The position numbers and the translations under genes are program-made. This document shows, in pieces, positions 32,092 through 41,568 of a stretch of 42,826 bases of DNA. The notes below the pieces were generated by a model, which was given only the letters and a program-made list of their open reading frames with translations, was not told where the DNA came from and made no database searches. This DNA comes from an uncultured Ilumatobacter sp. (GTDB taxonomy: Bacteria > Actinomycetota > Acidimicrobiia > Acidimicrobiales > Ilumatobacteraceae). Location of the stretch: positions 1-42,826 of the forward strand of contig CALFRK010000127.1 of the NCBI GenBank assembly GCA_937919625.1, in the 5' to 3' direction. Within the stretch, counting starts at the first letter, position 1. Each line of letters opens with the position of its first letter.

Positions 32092-33188
32092 TGTCCGGCG
32101 TGCCCCAGAACTATCTTGCCGTCATCAAGGTGATCGGTGTCGGCGGCGGCGGCGTCAATGCCGTCAACCGCATGATCGACGCCGGCCTCAAGGGGGTCGA
32201 GTTCATCGCCGTCAACACCGATGCCCAGGCGCTCTTGATGAGTGACGCTGATGTCAAGCTCGACATCGGTCGCGATCTGACCCGCGGGCTCGGCGCCGGC
32301 AGTGACCCCGAGGTGGGTCGCTCGGCGGCCGAGGCCCACGACGACGAGATCGAGGAGATGGTGAAGGGCGCCGACATGGTGTTCATCACGGCTGGCGAAG
32401 GAGGCGGTACCGGTACCGGTGCTGCCCCCGTGATCGCTGAGATCGCTCGCAACGCCGGCGCGTTGGCGATCGGTGTAGTGACACGCCCGTTCGGTTTCGA
32501 GGGTCGCCGGCGCGCCGTTCAGGCCGACAACGGTGTGCAGCGTCTAAAGGAGAAGGTCGACACTCTGATCGTCATTCCGAACGACCGGTTGCTTACTGTC
32601 GCCAACGACAAGACCAGCGTACTGAATGCCTTCAAGATGGCCGACGAGGTGCTGCTGCAGGGCGTTTCGGGCATCACCAATCTGATCACGACCCCAGGTC
32701 TGATCAATACCGATTTCGCCGACGTGCGGATGGTGCTCTCCAACGCCGGCTCGGCGTTGATGGGCATCGGCACAGCGAGCGGCGACGATCGCGCAGTGTC
32801 GGCAGCCAAGCAGGCGATCTCGAGCCCTTTGCTCGAGTCGGCGATCGATGGTGCGCGCGGGGTGCTGCTCAACATTACGGGGTCGTCCGCGATGGGACTG
32901 TTCGAGATGAACGCGGCCGCCGAAATCATCCATGCGGTCGCACACCAGGACGCCAATATCATCTTCGGTACCGTTATCGACGACGAGATGGGTGACGAGG
33001 TCAAGGTCACCGTCATCGCCGCCGGTTTTGATCGCCTCGACGGACCCTCGGCAAGCGGGGGCCTCAAGCTTGGTAATGGCGGGACGGGTGGATCGACCCG
33101 TATCACCGAACTGTTCGCCGAGCCCGAACCAGCCGAATCGATCGATGATGACGACGACGACTTCGACGTGCCGTCGTTCCTCAAGTAG
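32091..33188 (+). CDS. ftsZ: Cell division GTPase FtsZ
   Basis: FtsZ is the tubulin-like GTPase that forms the cytokinetic ring. The 365-residue product has [18 protein letters not shown], the nucleotide signature GGGTGTG (residues 104-110), the synergy loop [16 protein letters not shown] and a full C-terminal domain. A short acidic linker leads to the C-terminal peptide [11 protein letters not shown], which is the docking site for SepF in actinobacteria; sepF is encoded two genes downstream. A GGAGG ribosome site lies 11-15 bases before the ATG at 32091. The preceding 221-bp gap probably holds a dedicated promoter, but I cannot pick one convincingly. Confidence 0.98.
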   Translation: MSGVPQNYLAVIKVIGVGGGGVNAVNRMIDAGLKGVEFIAVNTDAQALLMSDADVKLDIGRDLTRGLGAGSDPEVGRSAAEAHDDEIEEMVKGADMVFITAGEGGGTGTGAAPVIAEIARNAGALAIGVVTRPFGFEGRRRAVQADNGVQRLKEKVDTLIVIPNDRLLTVANDKTSVLNAFKMADEVLLQGVSGITNLITTPGLINTDFADVRMVLSNAGSALMGIGTASGDDRAVSAAKQAISSPLLESAIDGARGVLLNITGSSAMGLFEMNAAAEIIHAVAHQDANIIFGTVIDDEMGDEVKVTVIAAGFDRLDGPSASGGLKLGNGGTGGSTRITELFAEPEPAESIDDDDDDFDVPSFLK

Positions 33189-33216
33189 CCACATCGCCAC
33201 CGCGCCGCTGTCGTCG

Positions 33217-33393
33217 TCGGGGCACGTGGCGCTGAATATTTCCGATGCCGTCGCTGTCGAGTGCGGCGAACTGAAGTTGGATCAGATCGGTGGCTGCGGC
33301 AGCTGCCGGTACCAAGGTTTCTCGCATCGTGTCAGAGATGAATCGCAGCGCCATGTTGTGGCCGATCGGCGGCCGAGCGAGGCGCGGTCGTGA
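33217..33393 (+). pseudogene. Remnant of a PgeF/YfiH laccase-domain gene (3' part only)
   Basis: The 201-bp gap between ftsZ and yggS keeps an open frame resembling the C-terminal 55 or so residues of PgeF (YfiH, DUF152). It begins near GHVALNISDAVAVECGELKLDQI, then GGCGSCRYQGFSHRVRDES, comparable with the family's LDL...AA..L...GV, C..C and FSHRRD pattern. Its TGA overlaps the yggS GTG (GTGA), as expected of an intact upstream gene. In many actinobacteria pgeF occupies exactly this place. About 180 N-terminal residues are missing, including the metal-binding histidines. The resemblance is judged by eye, so this is a moderate call. Confidence 0.55.
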
Positions 33394-34076
33394 CCGGCTT
33401 CGACGCTGCCGACGTTGGCGCCGCGCTGGCGGTAGTCAGAGATCGGATACGGGCCGCCGGCGGCGACGACTCAGTGTCGATCTTGCCGGTCACGAAAGGC
33501 TTTGGTCCGGAGGCGATCGAAGCGGCGATTGGTGCCGGTTGCTCGTCGATCGGCGAGAACTACGCCCAAGAGCTGATCGCCAAGCGGGACGTGCTGGATC
33601 GTGGCGGCCGCTCTGTAAATGTTCACTTCATAGGCAGGTTGCAGACCAACAAGGTTCGTCAACTCACCGACCTGGTCGACGTGTACGAAACGGTCGACCG
33701 ATTGCGCTTGGCAACCGAAATCGCCAAGCGGGCTCCCGGCGCCAAGATCTTGATTCAAGTCGATACGGAGGGTGAACTGGGAAAGGGTGGCTGCCCGATC
33801 GGCGACCTCAATACGCTCGTCGACAACGTCGTCGGGTTAGAACTCGACCTGCGCGGTTTGATGACCGTCGGGCCCACGATCGGTGGGCCCGAGGCGGCAC
33901 GTGACGGTTTCCGGCAGGTCAGGAAGGCCGTCGACCGACTCGGACTAGCGGTGTGCTCGATGGGGATGACAGGCGACCTCGAGGTAGCGGTGCAAGAGAG
34001 AACTACGCAGATTCGGGTGGGCACCGCACTGTTCGGTTCGCGGCATGTCCCCATCTGGCGTGACCAGGAGCGATAG
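33390..34076 (+). CDS. Pyridoxal-phosphate homeostasis protein YggS/YlmE
   Basis: This is a 228-residue PLP-binding barrel protein of the YggS (PROSC/YlmE) family. It buffers free PLP and affects amino-acid and keto-acid balance; it is not an enzyme in the usual sense. The PLP lysine is Lys36 in ILPVTKGFG. Further signatures are IGENYAQEL, VHFIGRLQTNKVR, GLMTVGPTIG, MGMTGDLEVAV and IRVGTALFGSR. The GTG at 33390 overlaps the stop of the decayed pgeF frame. Position between ftsZ and sepF is the usual one in Gram-positive bacteria. sepF starts 25 bp later. Confidence 0.94.
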   Translation: MTGFDAADVGAALAVVRDRIRAAGGDDSVSILPVTKGFGPEAIEAAIGAGCSSIGENYAQELIAKRDVLDRGGRSVNVHFIGRLQTNKVRQLTDLVDVYETVDRLRLATEIAKRAPGAKILIQVDTEGELGKGGCPIGDLNTLVDNVVGLELDLRGLMTVGPTIGGPEAARDGFRQVRKAVDRLGLAVCSMGMTGDLEVAVQERTTQIRVGTALFGSRHVPIWRDQER

Positions 34077-34101
34077 GCTCCGCGGCAAGGAGGAAGTCGG
34101 T

Positions 34102-34644
34102 ATGTCTTTCTGGAAGCGCACGATGGACTATCTCGGTCTCGGTCCTGACGACGCCTACGACGATTATGATGTGGACGAGGAATACGAGCCCGCGCCCCGC
34201 GGCCGCCGACAACCCGAGCCCGACGCTCGCTCGGGTCGTGGGCAACGCGAGGAGGCCGGCTCAGAAGGGGTGGTGCGTACCTTGCCAAGTCGACCAACAT
34301 TTCCGTCTCGGGACTTCGACCCATCCCAGGCCAGGCGCAACGCCGACCGCGACGATTCGGGCGTGCAGCCACGTCCGCAGCGCTCGGGTGGATCCACCGA
34401 ACCTGCCGCTGTCCGGCCGCGCCGTTTCGACCAGGCTCAAGAGGTCGCCGACAAGTTCAAGGAAGGCCAGCCGGTCATCATGAACCTCGAAGGTTCCGAT
34501 CGTGAAGTCGCTCGCCGATTGATCGACTTCGCCAGCGGACTCTGCTACGGCCTCGATGGCTCGATGGAGAAAGTCGCCAATGGCGTGTACCTCCTCAAGC
34601 CCACGCCGCCCCGTGGCAGCCGGCACGACGAGCACGACGACTGA
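34102..34644 (+). CDS. sepF: Cell division protein SepF
   Basis: SepF anchors FtsZ filaments to the membrane and stands in for FtsA, absent here. The 180-residue product has an N-terminal amphipathic segment MSFWKRTMDYLGLG for membrane binding, a disordered acidic-to-basic linker (about residues 17-105) and the SepF core (about 108-172): QEVADKFKEGQPVIMNLEG, then DREVARRLIDFASGLCYGL and VANGVYLLKP. The ATG at 34102 is fixed by a strong ribosome site AAGGAGG at 34088-34094. The stop is 8 bp before divIVA. It should bind the DVPSFLK tail of FtsZ. Confidence 0.95.
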   Translation: MSFWKRTMDYLGLGPDDAYDDYDVDEEYEPAPRGRRQPEPDARSGRGQREEAGSEGVVRTLPSRPTFPSRDFDPSQARRNADRDDSGVQPRPQRSGGSTEPAAVRPRRFDQAQEVADKFKEGQPVIMNLEGSDREVARRLIDFASGLCYGLDGSMEKVANGVYLLKPTPPRGSRHDEHDD

Positions 34645-34652
34645 GCCGGCTG

Positions 34653-35579
34653 ATGGAACTCACCCCATCTCAAATCGCGGGGGCCTCGTTCCGAACGGTC
34701 CGCAAGGGCTACGACCCCGACGAGGTCAACGCCTTCCTCGGTGAGGCTGCTCAGGCGCTCGAGGCAGCCCAGCAGCAAGCCACCGCTATGGAGGCACGTG
34801 CACGCGCAGCTGTCGCACGCCTCCAGGAGGTCAGTGCCGCAGCCGTCGCGACATCATCTGGCGAGGCCACCCCCATCGAGGTGCCCAGGATCGAACAGTT
34901 GGTCCAACAGGCGACCGAGCCGGAGGACGAGCACGATGTCGTCCACCACCCGCAACTGAGCCGTGACGAAGCCGAGACGATCTCGCGCACGTTGTTGCTG
35001 GCGCAGCACACCGCTGACACCACCGTCGCCGAAGCCGAGGCGGAGGCTGAACGGATCAAGCTCGACGCCCAAACCGAGGCTGAGGCAACGATCGACTCGA
35101 CGCGCGAGATGTCTGCGCGTCTGCTCGAAGAGGCGCGTGGTGCAGCTCGCACCGCTACCAAGGCCGAACTCGAAGCAGCCGAAAACGAAGTGCAATCGCT
35201 CAAGGCCAGGCGCGAGTTCCTCGTTGGCGATGTCGATCAGCTCGAGCAGTTCATGGTCGAGCAAAGGGATCGGTTGCGTGGAGCGGCTCGCCAGATCGAG
35301 GCGTTGGTCGAGCGTGTTCCCGCCGGACTCGGACCGGTTCACCCGCCGGTGTTGTCCGCCTCAGACGACGAACCCGGTGACGACACCGGCGAGCTGTTCG
35401 TGCCGCCAGAGGCGCGGGGCCCGTTCGCCACAGCCGACGAGCTCGCCGACGCTGTCGATCAGGGCGAGACGCAGCCAATTCCGATGCCAGGACTATTTTC
35501 GATGGTCGCCAACAACGACGCTCTCAGCGACTCAGCCGAAGATCTGCCGTTACGCCAAGAAAAGCCATCGTCCGACTAA
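34653..35579 (+). CDS. divIVA: DivIVA/Wag31-type polar coiled-coil protein
   Basis: DivIVA binds curved membrane at poles and septa and, in actinobacteria, organises polar growth. The 308-residue product starts with the lipid-binding domain ELTPSQIAGASFRTVRKGYDPDEVNAFL. A first coiled coil of about 50 residues follows, then an acidic linker and a longer coiled coil (about 105-215, rich in heptads such as AEAEAERIKLDAQTEAEAT). A disordered acidic tail ends the protein. The layout matches Wag31. It is the last gene of the division run before the ileS T-box leader. Confidence 0.93.
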   Translation: MELTPSQIAGASFRTVRKGYDPDEVNAFLGEAAQALEAAQQQATAMEARARAAVARLQEVSAAAVATSSGEATPIEVPRIEQLVQQATEPEDEHDVVHHPQLSRDEAETISRTLLLAQHTADTTVAEAEAEAERIKLDAQTEAEATIDSTREMSARLLEEARGAARTATKAELEAAENEVQSLKARREFLVGDVDQLEQFMVEQRDRLRGAARQIEALVERVPAGLGPVHPPVLSASDDEPGDDTGELFVPPEARGPFATADELADAVDQGETQPIPMPGLFSMVANNDALSDSAEDLPLRQEKPSSD

Positions 35580-35610
35580 CGATCGGCGTCGATAACCTCA
35601 CACACCATCG

Positions 35611-35768
35611 GCGCTGACGAGGCGATCACCTCTGAGCCTTCGGAAGAACGGCAGCCTGCTGCCCAGTAGAACCGAACGGGTCCAGCCCGTCATCGCTGGT
35701 GAAGGTGAGCGGTCGATCCCTGTGGGGGTCGACAAGCAGGGTGGTACCGCGGGTTTCGACTCGTCCCT
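35611..35768 (+). ncRNA. T-box leader of ileS with very short stem I and ATC specifier
   Basis: The conserved T-box AGGGTGGTACCGCGG lies at 35738-35752, with the pairing partner TCGTCCCT at 35761-35768. Upstream, GAGG-CGATCA-CCTC (35619-35632) forms a tiny stem whose loop holds ATC (35625-35627), the isoleucine codon. Stem III is GTCGATCCC / GGGGTCGAC (35712-35720 / 35725-35733), and ACGGG/CCCGT (35676-35690) adds another helix. This is the ultrashort stem I architecture described for actinobacterial ileS T-boxes, in which uncharged tRNA-Ile turns on translation. The ileS ribosome site lies at 35782-35787, and no terminator T tract is present. Confidence 0.93.
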
Positions 35769-35794
35769 GGCAAACAAAACCAAGGAGCCACGCA

Positions 35795-38700
35795 GTGACC
35801 GCCAACAATCGATACCCGACCGTCGGATCGCATCCGAATCTTCCTGAGATCGAGCGCGCCATGCTCGACCGGTGGGACCGCGATGGCACGTTTCAGCGCT
35901 CGATCGACCTCCGCCAAGCCGGAGTCGACGGCGAAAACGAGTTCGTGTTCTACGACGGGCCACCGTTCGCCAATGGCCTACCTCACTACGGCCACCTGCT
36001 GACCGGCTATGTCAAGGACGCCGTGCCGCGCTACAAGACGATGCGAGGAAAGCGCGTCGAGCGGCGCTTCGGGTGGGACTGCCACGGGCTCCCCGCCGAA
36101 GTTCAGGCCGAAAAAGAGCTCGGTATCTCCGGGCACCCCGAAATCAACGCCTACGGGATTGACCGATTCAATGATGCCTGCCGGTCGAGCGTGCTGCGAT
36201 ACACCCAAGAGTGGGAGGACTATGTCACGCGCCAGGCGCGCTGGGTTGATTTTGAGCACGACTACAAGACGCTCGATCTCGACTATATGGAAAGTGTCAT
36301 GTGGGCGTTCAAGTCGCTGTGGGACAAGGGTCTCGTCACCGAGGGGTATCGCGTTCTGGCCTACTGCTGGCGCTGCGAAACGCCACTCAGCAACACAGAG
36401 ACGCGGATGGACGATGTTTACCGCGATCGCCAAGATCCAGCGTTGACCGTGTGGTTCAGGCTCGACACCGGCGAGCGGATCATGGCCTGGACGACCACGC
36501 CGTGGACGCTGCCCTCTAACCTGGCGCTGGCCGTCGGACCCGACATCGACTATGCGGTCATGGAAGACAACGGCGAGCGGTACATCCTCGCCGAGTCGCG
36601 CCTGGGCGCCTACGAGCGCGAATTCGCTGAAGCCAAGCAGGTCGGTACATTGAAGGGTTCCGAGCTGGTCGGCCGCCGCTACGAGCCGCTGTTCAGCTAC
36701 TTCGACGACACTTCGAACGCGTTTCAGGTGTTGCCTGGTGATTTTGTGTCGACCGAAGACGGTACAGGTGTGGTGCACATGGCGCCTGGCTTTGGCGAGG
36801 ACGACCAGCTGGCATGCAACGCGGTCGGGATCCCCACCATCTGTCCGATGGACGAGCACGGTCGATTTACCGTCGAGGTGAGCGACTGGGTCGGGCAGCA
36901 TGTGTTCGACGCCAACCCACACATCGTCCGCCACCTCAAGGACGAGGGTGTCGTGGTTCGCCACGACAGCTATGACCACTCGTACCCGCACTGTTGGCGC
37001 TGCAATCAGCCGCTCGTCTATCGGGCGATCTCATCGTGGTTCGTCACGGTCACCGAGTTTCGCGACCGGATGGTCGAGCTCAATCAACAGGTCAACTGGG
37101 TGCCCGAGCACATCAAGGACGGCATTTTTGGCAAGTGGCTCGAGAACGCCCGCGATTGGGCGATCAGCCGTAACCGCTTCTGGGGTTCGCCGATCCCGGT
37201 CTGGAAGAGCGACAATCCCGACTACCCGCGGATCGACGTGTACGGCTCGCTCGACGAGCTGCGGCGCGACTTCGGCGGCGAGATTACCGACCTACATCGC
37301 CCGGCGGTCGACGATCTGGTACGCCCAAACCCCGACGATCCCACGGGCCAGTCGATGATGCGTCGCGTGCCGGAGGTGCTCGATGGATGGTTCGAGTCGG
37401 GGTCGATGCCGTTCGCCCAGGTGCACTACCCGTTCGAAAACACCGATTGGTTCGAACATCACTATCCAGGCGACTTCATCGTCGAATACATCGGCCAGAC
37501 CCGGGGCTGGTTCTACACGATGCATGTGTTGGCGACGGCGCTGTTCGACCGACCAGCGTTTTCGACGTGTGTCAGCCACGGGATCGTGCTCGGTGACGAC
37601 GGCCGCAAGATGTCGAAGTCGCTGAGCAACTATCCAGACCCGAACGAGATGTTCGATGTGTACGGGGCCGACGCAATGCGCTGGCATCTGTTGTCGTCGC
37701 CCATTTTGCGTGGCGCCAACTTCTCGGTAACGGAAACAGGAATGCGCGACACCGTTCGCCATGTGGTCTTGCCGTACTGGAACGCGTACTACTTCCTGAC
37801 GCTGTATGCCAACGCTGCTGGCCGGCGCGGCGTGGTGCGAACCGACCAGACAGATGTGCTCGACCGCTACCTTCTGGGCGAGATCAGGGCGCTCGTACAG
37901 GGCGTGACCGACCGAATGGACGAGTACGACCTGTTCGGCGCTTGTGAGTCGGTTGCGGCGTTCCTCGACACCCTCACGAACTGGTATATCAGGCGCAGCC
38001 GCGATCGGTTCTGGGATGGCGATCAAGACGCGATCGACACACTGCACACAGCGCTCGTCACGCTGTGCCAGGTCGCCGCGCCCCTGCTGCCTCTGGTAAG
38101 CGATCACATCTATGGTGGACTCGTCGGCGACTCGGTCGACGATGACAGCGTCCACTTGACCGACTGGCCCGACGTCGATTCGTTTCCGTTCGACGCCGAG
38201 CTGCACGAAGGCATGCAACAGGTGCGAGACGCATGCTCGACGCTGTTGTCGCTTCGCAAGGCCGAGGGGCTTCGCGTCCGGCTTCCGCTCGCTCGCGCCG
38301 TTGTCGCCACTCCCGGTGCCGAGCTGCTCGCTCCACACATCGACATCCTGCGCGACGAACTGAACGTCAAGGAGGTCGAGCTGACGACCGACGTCGATCG
38401 GTTCGGATCGCAGGAGTTGGTACTGAATCCCAAGACGCTCGGGCCGCGGCTCGGTGGTGAGACACAACAGGTGATCAAGGCCCACAAGGCAGGCGACTGG
38501 TCGTTGTCAGGAGATCGCGCTGTGGTCGGCGGCATCGAGCTCTTGCCGGGCGAGTTCGACTTCCGGCTCGTGTCTGCGGTTGAGGGCGCCGTCGCAACGC
38601 TCAAGTCGTCCGTCGGGCTTGTTGTGCTCGACACGAACGTTACGCCGGAGCTCGAGCGAGAGGGTGTCGCCCGCGATCTCGTCCGTCAGGTGCAACAAGC

Positions 38701-38887
38701 GCGCCGAGAAGCCGATCTTGACGTTAGTGATCGGATCACGCTGTCGATCGTTGGTCCACAGGCGACCGTCGACGCCTTCTCGGTTCATCGCGATTTGGTA
38801 ATGCGAGAAACACTGTCGGTTTCGGCACAAGCAACGCTCGGCGAAGGCGATGAGGTCGAGGTGACGGTCGGACGAGCCGGCTCGTGA
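35795..38887 (+). CDS. ileS: Isoleucyl-tRNA synthetase, type 2
   Basis: This 1030-residue class I synthetase charges tRNA-Ile. The HIGH-type motif is HYGH (residues 64-67) in [14 protein letters not shown], and KMSKS is at 605-609. The long form and the HYGH motif are typical of the eukaryote-like type 2 enzymes, which are generally mupirocin-tolerant. The editing (CP1) domain includes [19 protein letters not shown] and [15 protein letters not shown]; the anticodon domain follows near [22 protein letters not shown]. The GTG at 35795 is set by AAGGAG seven bases before it. Regulation by the upstream T-box is expected. The stop overlaps the DUF167 gene (GTGA). Confidence 0.97.
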   Translation: MTANNRYPTVGSHPNLPEIERAMLDRWDRDGTFQRSIDLRQAGVDGENEFVFYDGPPFANGLPHYGHLLTGYVKDAVPRYKTMRGKRVERRFGWDCHGLPAEVQAEKELGISGHPEINAYGIDRFNDACRSSVLRYTQEWEDYVTRQARWVDFEHDYKTLDLDYMESVMWAFKSLWDKGLVTEGYRVLAYCWRCETPLSNTETRMDDVYRDRQDPALTVWFRLDTGERIMAWTTTPWTLPSNLALAVGPDIDYAVMEDNGERYILAESRLGAYEREFAEAKQVGTLKGSELVGRRYEPLFSYFDDTSNAFQVLPGDFVSTEDGTGVVHMAPGFGEDDQLACNAVGIPTICPMDEHGRFTVEVSDWVGQHVFDANPHIVRHLKDEGVVVRHDSYDHSYPHCWRCNQPLVYRAISSWFVTVTEFRDRMVELNQQVNWVPEHIKDGIFGKWLENARDWAISRNRFWGSPIPVWKSDNPDYPRIDVYGSLDELRRDFGGEITDLHRPAVDDLVRPNPDDPTGQSMMRRVPEVLDGWFESGSMPFAQVHYPFENTDWFEHHYPGDFIVEYIGQTRGWFYTMHVLATALFDRPAFSTCVSHGIVLGDDGRKMSKSLSNYPDPNEMFDVYGADAMRWHLLSSPILRGANFSVTETGMRDTVRHVVLPYWNAYYFLTLYANAAGRRGVVRTDQTDVLDRYLLGEIRALVQGVTDRMDEYDLFGACESVAAFLDTLTNWYIRRSRDRFWDGDQDAIDTLHTALVTLCQVAAPLLPLVSDHIYGGLVGDSVDDDSVHLTDWPDVDSFPFDAELHEGMQQVRDACSTLLSLRKAEGLRVRLPLARAVVATPGAELLAPHIDILRDELNVKEVELTTDVDRFGSQELVLNPKTLGPRLGGETQQVIKAHKAGDWSLSGDRAVVGGIELLPGEFDFRLVSAVEGAVATLKSSVGLVVLDTNVTPELEREGVARDLVRQVQQARREADLDVSDRITLSIVGPQATVDAFSVHRDLVMRETLSVSAQATLGEGDEVEVTVGRAGS

Positions 38888-39165
38888 CCGCTCGGCTGCA
38901 TCTACGGATCCAGCCGGGCGCACGCCAGACGCGTTTCACCGGTTGGTATGGAGATGTTCCGAAACTGGCCGTCGCAGCGCCGCCCGTCGACGGTGCCGCC
39001 AATCAGGCCGTCGTTGCTGCGCTCGCCAAGATGCTCGGAGTACGCCCGCGACAGGTACGGCTTGTCAGCGGGGCATCTTCGAGGAGCAAACGGTTCGAAA
39101 TCGACGGGCTGACCGCTGAAGAGCTGTCGGGTCGGGTACTCGAGCTGAATCCGGTCAACGGCTGA
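38884..39165 (+). CDS. DUF167 (YggU) family protein
   Basis: This is a 93-residue member of the DUF167/YggU family, small alpha-beta proteins of unknown function. The family pattern is clear: [14 protein letters not shown] at the start, [23 protein letters not shown] in the middle and [20 protein letters not shown] at the end. The GTG at 38884 overlaps the ileS stop, so it should be translated from the ileS message. Its last 11 bases overlap the 3' end of the convergent glycosyltransferase gene. Confidence 0.93.
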   Translation: MTARLHLRIQPGARQTRFTGWYGDVPKLAVAAPPVDGAANQAVVAALAKMLGVRPRQVRLVSGASSRSKRFEIDGLTAEELSGRVLELNPVNG

Positions 39166-41539
39166 CCGGCTCCTCAGTCGCGAGCAGCGTCGAGTAGCTA
39201 TCGTCACCTGCCCGGTCACGTTCGAGATGGTCGGACGCACGATCGAGGACGTCGTCACTCATTCTCTGGATACCTTCGAAATCAGATGGTGCAGGTTCAC
39301 TCGGCTCCGGAGCATTGGGTTCCGGCCGCCACGTTGGGTTGATTGTCAAGTGCTGGAAGTCGGGTTCATAGAGTCTGGCCCGTATGCCCGCCGTGGCCAA
39401 CGTGGTCTGAGCATGCGAAGCTGTGGGTCGCTCCTCACCATTGGGGATCGCTGTTCGGCGATCGTTCGAACGGTCCCGGGAGTGTCGGGTCATGGCCGCC
39501 GACTCGGACTCTCGTACCCAGTCTTCGTTTTCCAGTTCATGGTCGTAGATCGTCTTCGGTCCAAGGTCGAGTTCCATCTCTACGTCGTAGATCGTGGGAC
39601 GCCACCGACCTCCACGGGCGTCAGCGAACACAGGTCGCTGACGATGACGGCGGTTCCGTTTAGGCGCCTTTCGGCCACGTGGGCTGGTCTGCTCGCCGGC
39701 GATCACGGTGTCGGCGGACGCCGGTTCCGGTTCCGGGTTTGCTGCCGTGATGCCGGTACTGGTCGACTCGTGAACGACCTCCGCTAATGCGGTGGCGTCG
39801 TTCGTACTCGGCGCCGAGCCAGGCGGTGCCGGCGCCGCGCCTTCGGCTTGCTTGCCAGCCGTCGGCTTCGTGCTCGATGACTCGGTGGCGGCAACCTCCA
39901 GGGCATCGACCACGACCGATCCCGTTCGCGGTGTGACCTTCCATTTGCGTTCGCGCATCGCCTCTTTCAGGTGGGCGGTCCTGGCCATGACGTTCTTTAG
40001 CTCGGTGTAGAAGAGCAACGATGAGAGACCCTGAAGAAGGAACCAGCGGCGGTGCTGCTTGATGGTTGGATGGGCGAGTCGGTAGGAGAACCAGGTCTGC
40101 GCCGGGCCGACGCTGAGCGTCAGGAGCGTCGTGATCACGAAGATCGGCACGAACCAGTCGATCGCCGGTTCGCCGCGGAACCACCAATAGGCCAGCAACG
40201 GGAACATCTGCAGGGAGATCCACGGATAGGCCTCTCGCCAGCCGAGGAGGTAGAAGACGCCGATCCGTTGACGCAACGACGGAGCCTTCCGGATCATCCT
40301 GATCAGGTGCCGCAGGGAGACCTGCGACCATCCTTGGGCCCAGCGGAGGCGCTGGTTCCAGAGTGCGCCGAAGGTCTCGGGTGCGAGTTCGGTCGACACG
40401 AGGTGGGGATCCGAGATGATCACCTCACCCGACTGCACCACCCGCATTGACGAATCGATGTCTTCGGTGAGCATCGAGCCACGCATGCGCGTGCGATGCA
40501 GCAGCGACGTTCGCCAGTAACCATTCGACCCGCCGAAGACGCCGAACCCGTGCAGTCGGGCTCGGCCTGGGTGACTTACGGCGTAGATCGACTCGAACTC
40601 GGTTGCAACGAGTCGGGTCACGAAGTTCGTGCCGCCATTGCGGATCACGCAATGGCCCTGCACAACGCCGGCGCCACCAGCCAACCAACGCCACGCCCGG
40701 TGGAACGACCCAGGTGCCGGGTGGTGGTCGGCGTCGAAGAGCCCGACGAACTCACCGCGTACGTGGGCGACCGCGGCGTTGACGTTTTGCGCCTTGGAGA
40801 CCGAGCCCTCGACGCGCAGTGGTCTGAACCGCGGGTCCCTGCTGGCGATTGCATTCAGCTCGTCCTCCACGTCCAGTCGACTTGGAGTGTTGTAGGCAAG
40901 AATCACCTCAAAGTTGGGATAGTCCTGCGAGAGGAACGCCTCGACCGTCTCGACGACTGTGCCGGCTTCGTTCGGCAGGTAGGCGGCGATGATCGCTGAG
41001 GCCAATGGGGGTGGACCTTCGGGAGCGGAGGGAGGCTCGTCGGATCTCTGGGATGCCAGCGACTCCAAGTAGATGCTCACCGCCGTGAAAGCGAGTGCAA
41101 ATACGAGTGCGAGATACACCACGCCCGTGACGTCGACGCCGAGTCGACCAAGCCCGAGGTAGACGAAGAACGGCAACACAATCGCAATGACCTGCTGTGC
41201 GACGACCTGAATCGACGTCTGAGCAGGCTCGAGCCAGTTGCGCAACCAGGACTTTGTGTCGGTTCTGGCCGACATCGCGGAGACCCAGCGAGTCGGATGG
41301 AGATCAAGTTGGGCGGACTGATACATCGACGCATCCCACGCCCGATCCTCGTACTCGTCGATGGTGGCGTCGCCGACGGTCTGCGTGAACCCGATCACTG
41401 GCGTGAGTCGGTGGGTCGAGTTTGCCATCACGAACTCGTGGTCGTAGATCTTTCGCGCGAGCCGGTCGAAACGGGTCTGGGTGCCCTTGCGCGACGTCGT
41501 CGGCAAGAGGATCGCCAACATCCCGCGGCGCCAGCCCAC
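39155..41539 (-). CDS. GT2 family membrane glycosyltransferase (C-terminal part of a frameshifted fusion gene)
   Basis: This part encodes the rest of a GGDEF-like domain (WRRGMLAILLPTTSRKG, where the GGDEF signature should be) and then two membrane helices (about residues 107-155). The catalytic domain follows with SAIIAAYLPNE, DADHHP (DxD), TEDIDSSMR (catalytic TED) and QRLRWAQGW (QxxRW), the marks of a processive polysaccharide synthase. Further membrane helices (about 428-510) and a roughly 250-residue disordered tail complete it. The frame is open upstream to about 41668, and translation there (SLAFLSIDELPELTARYGS) continues the domain begun in the upstream frame, so GTG 41539 is only the first usable start. 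The product is likely an extracellular glycan; which one cannot be told. Confidence 0.85.
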   Translation of the reverse strand: MGWRRGMLAILLPTTSRKGTQTRFDRLARKIYDHEFVMANSTHRLTPVIGFTQTVGDATIDEYEDRAWDASMYQSAQLDLHPTRWVSAMSARTDTKSWLRNWLEPAQTSIQVVAQQVIAIVLPFFVYLGLGRLGVDVTGVVYLALVFALAFTAVSIYLESLASQRSDEPPSAPEGPPPLASAIIAAYLPNEAGTVVETVEAFLSQDYPNFEVILAYNTPSRLDVEDELNAIASRDPRFRPLRVEGSVSKAQNVNAAVAHVRGEFVGLFDADHHPAPGSFHRAWRWLAGGAGVVQGHCVIRNGGTNFVTRLVATEFESIYAVSHPGRARLHGFGVFGGSNGYWRTSLLHRTRMRGSMLTEDIDSSMRVVQSGEVIISDPHLVSTELAPETFGALWNQRLRWAQGWSQVSLRHLIRMIRKAPSLRQRIGVFYLLGWREAYPWISLQMFPLLAYWWFRGEPAIDWFVPIFVITTLLTLSVGPAQTWFSYRLAHPTIKQHRRWFLLQGLSSLLFYTELKNVMARTAHLKEAMRERKWKVTPRTGSVVVDALEVAATESSSTKPTAGKQAEGAAPAPPGSAPSTNDATALAEVVHESTSTGITAANPEPEPASADTVIAGEQTSPRGRKAPKRNRRHRQRPVFADARGGRWRPTIYDVEMELDLGPKTIYDHELENEDWVRESESAAMTRHSRDRSNDRRTAIPNGEERPTASHAQTTLATAGIRARLYEPDFQHLTINPTWRPEPNAPEPSEPAPSDFEGIQRMSDDVLDRASDHLERDRAGDDSYSTLLATEEPVSR

Positions 41540-41568
41540 GAAGTCGAGCTTGCGGCCGTCGGCCTTGA

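Noticed and set aside
33185-33360. Short minus-strand ORF between ftsZ and yggS (MALRFISDTMRETLVPAAAA...)
   Set aside because: About 56 codons, no ribosome site, and the plus strand frame resembles PgeF and keeps the GTGA overlap.
37292-38485. A 397-codon minus-strand frame opposite ileS
   Set aside because: Shadow of ileS; composition is not protein-like and ileS is continuous.
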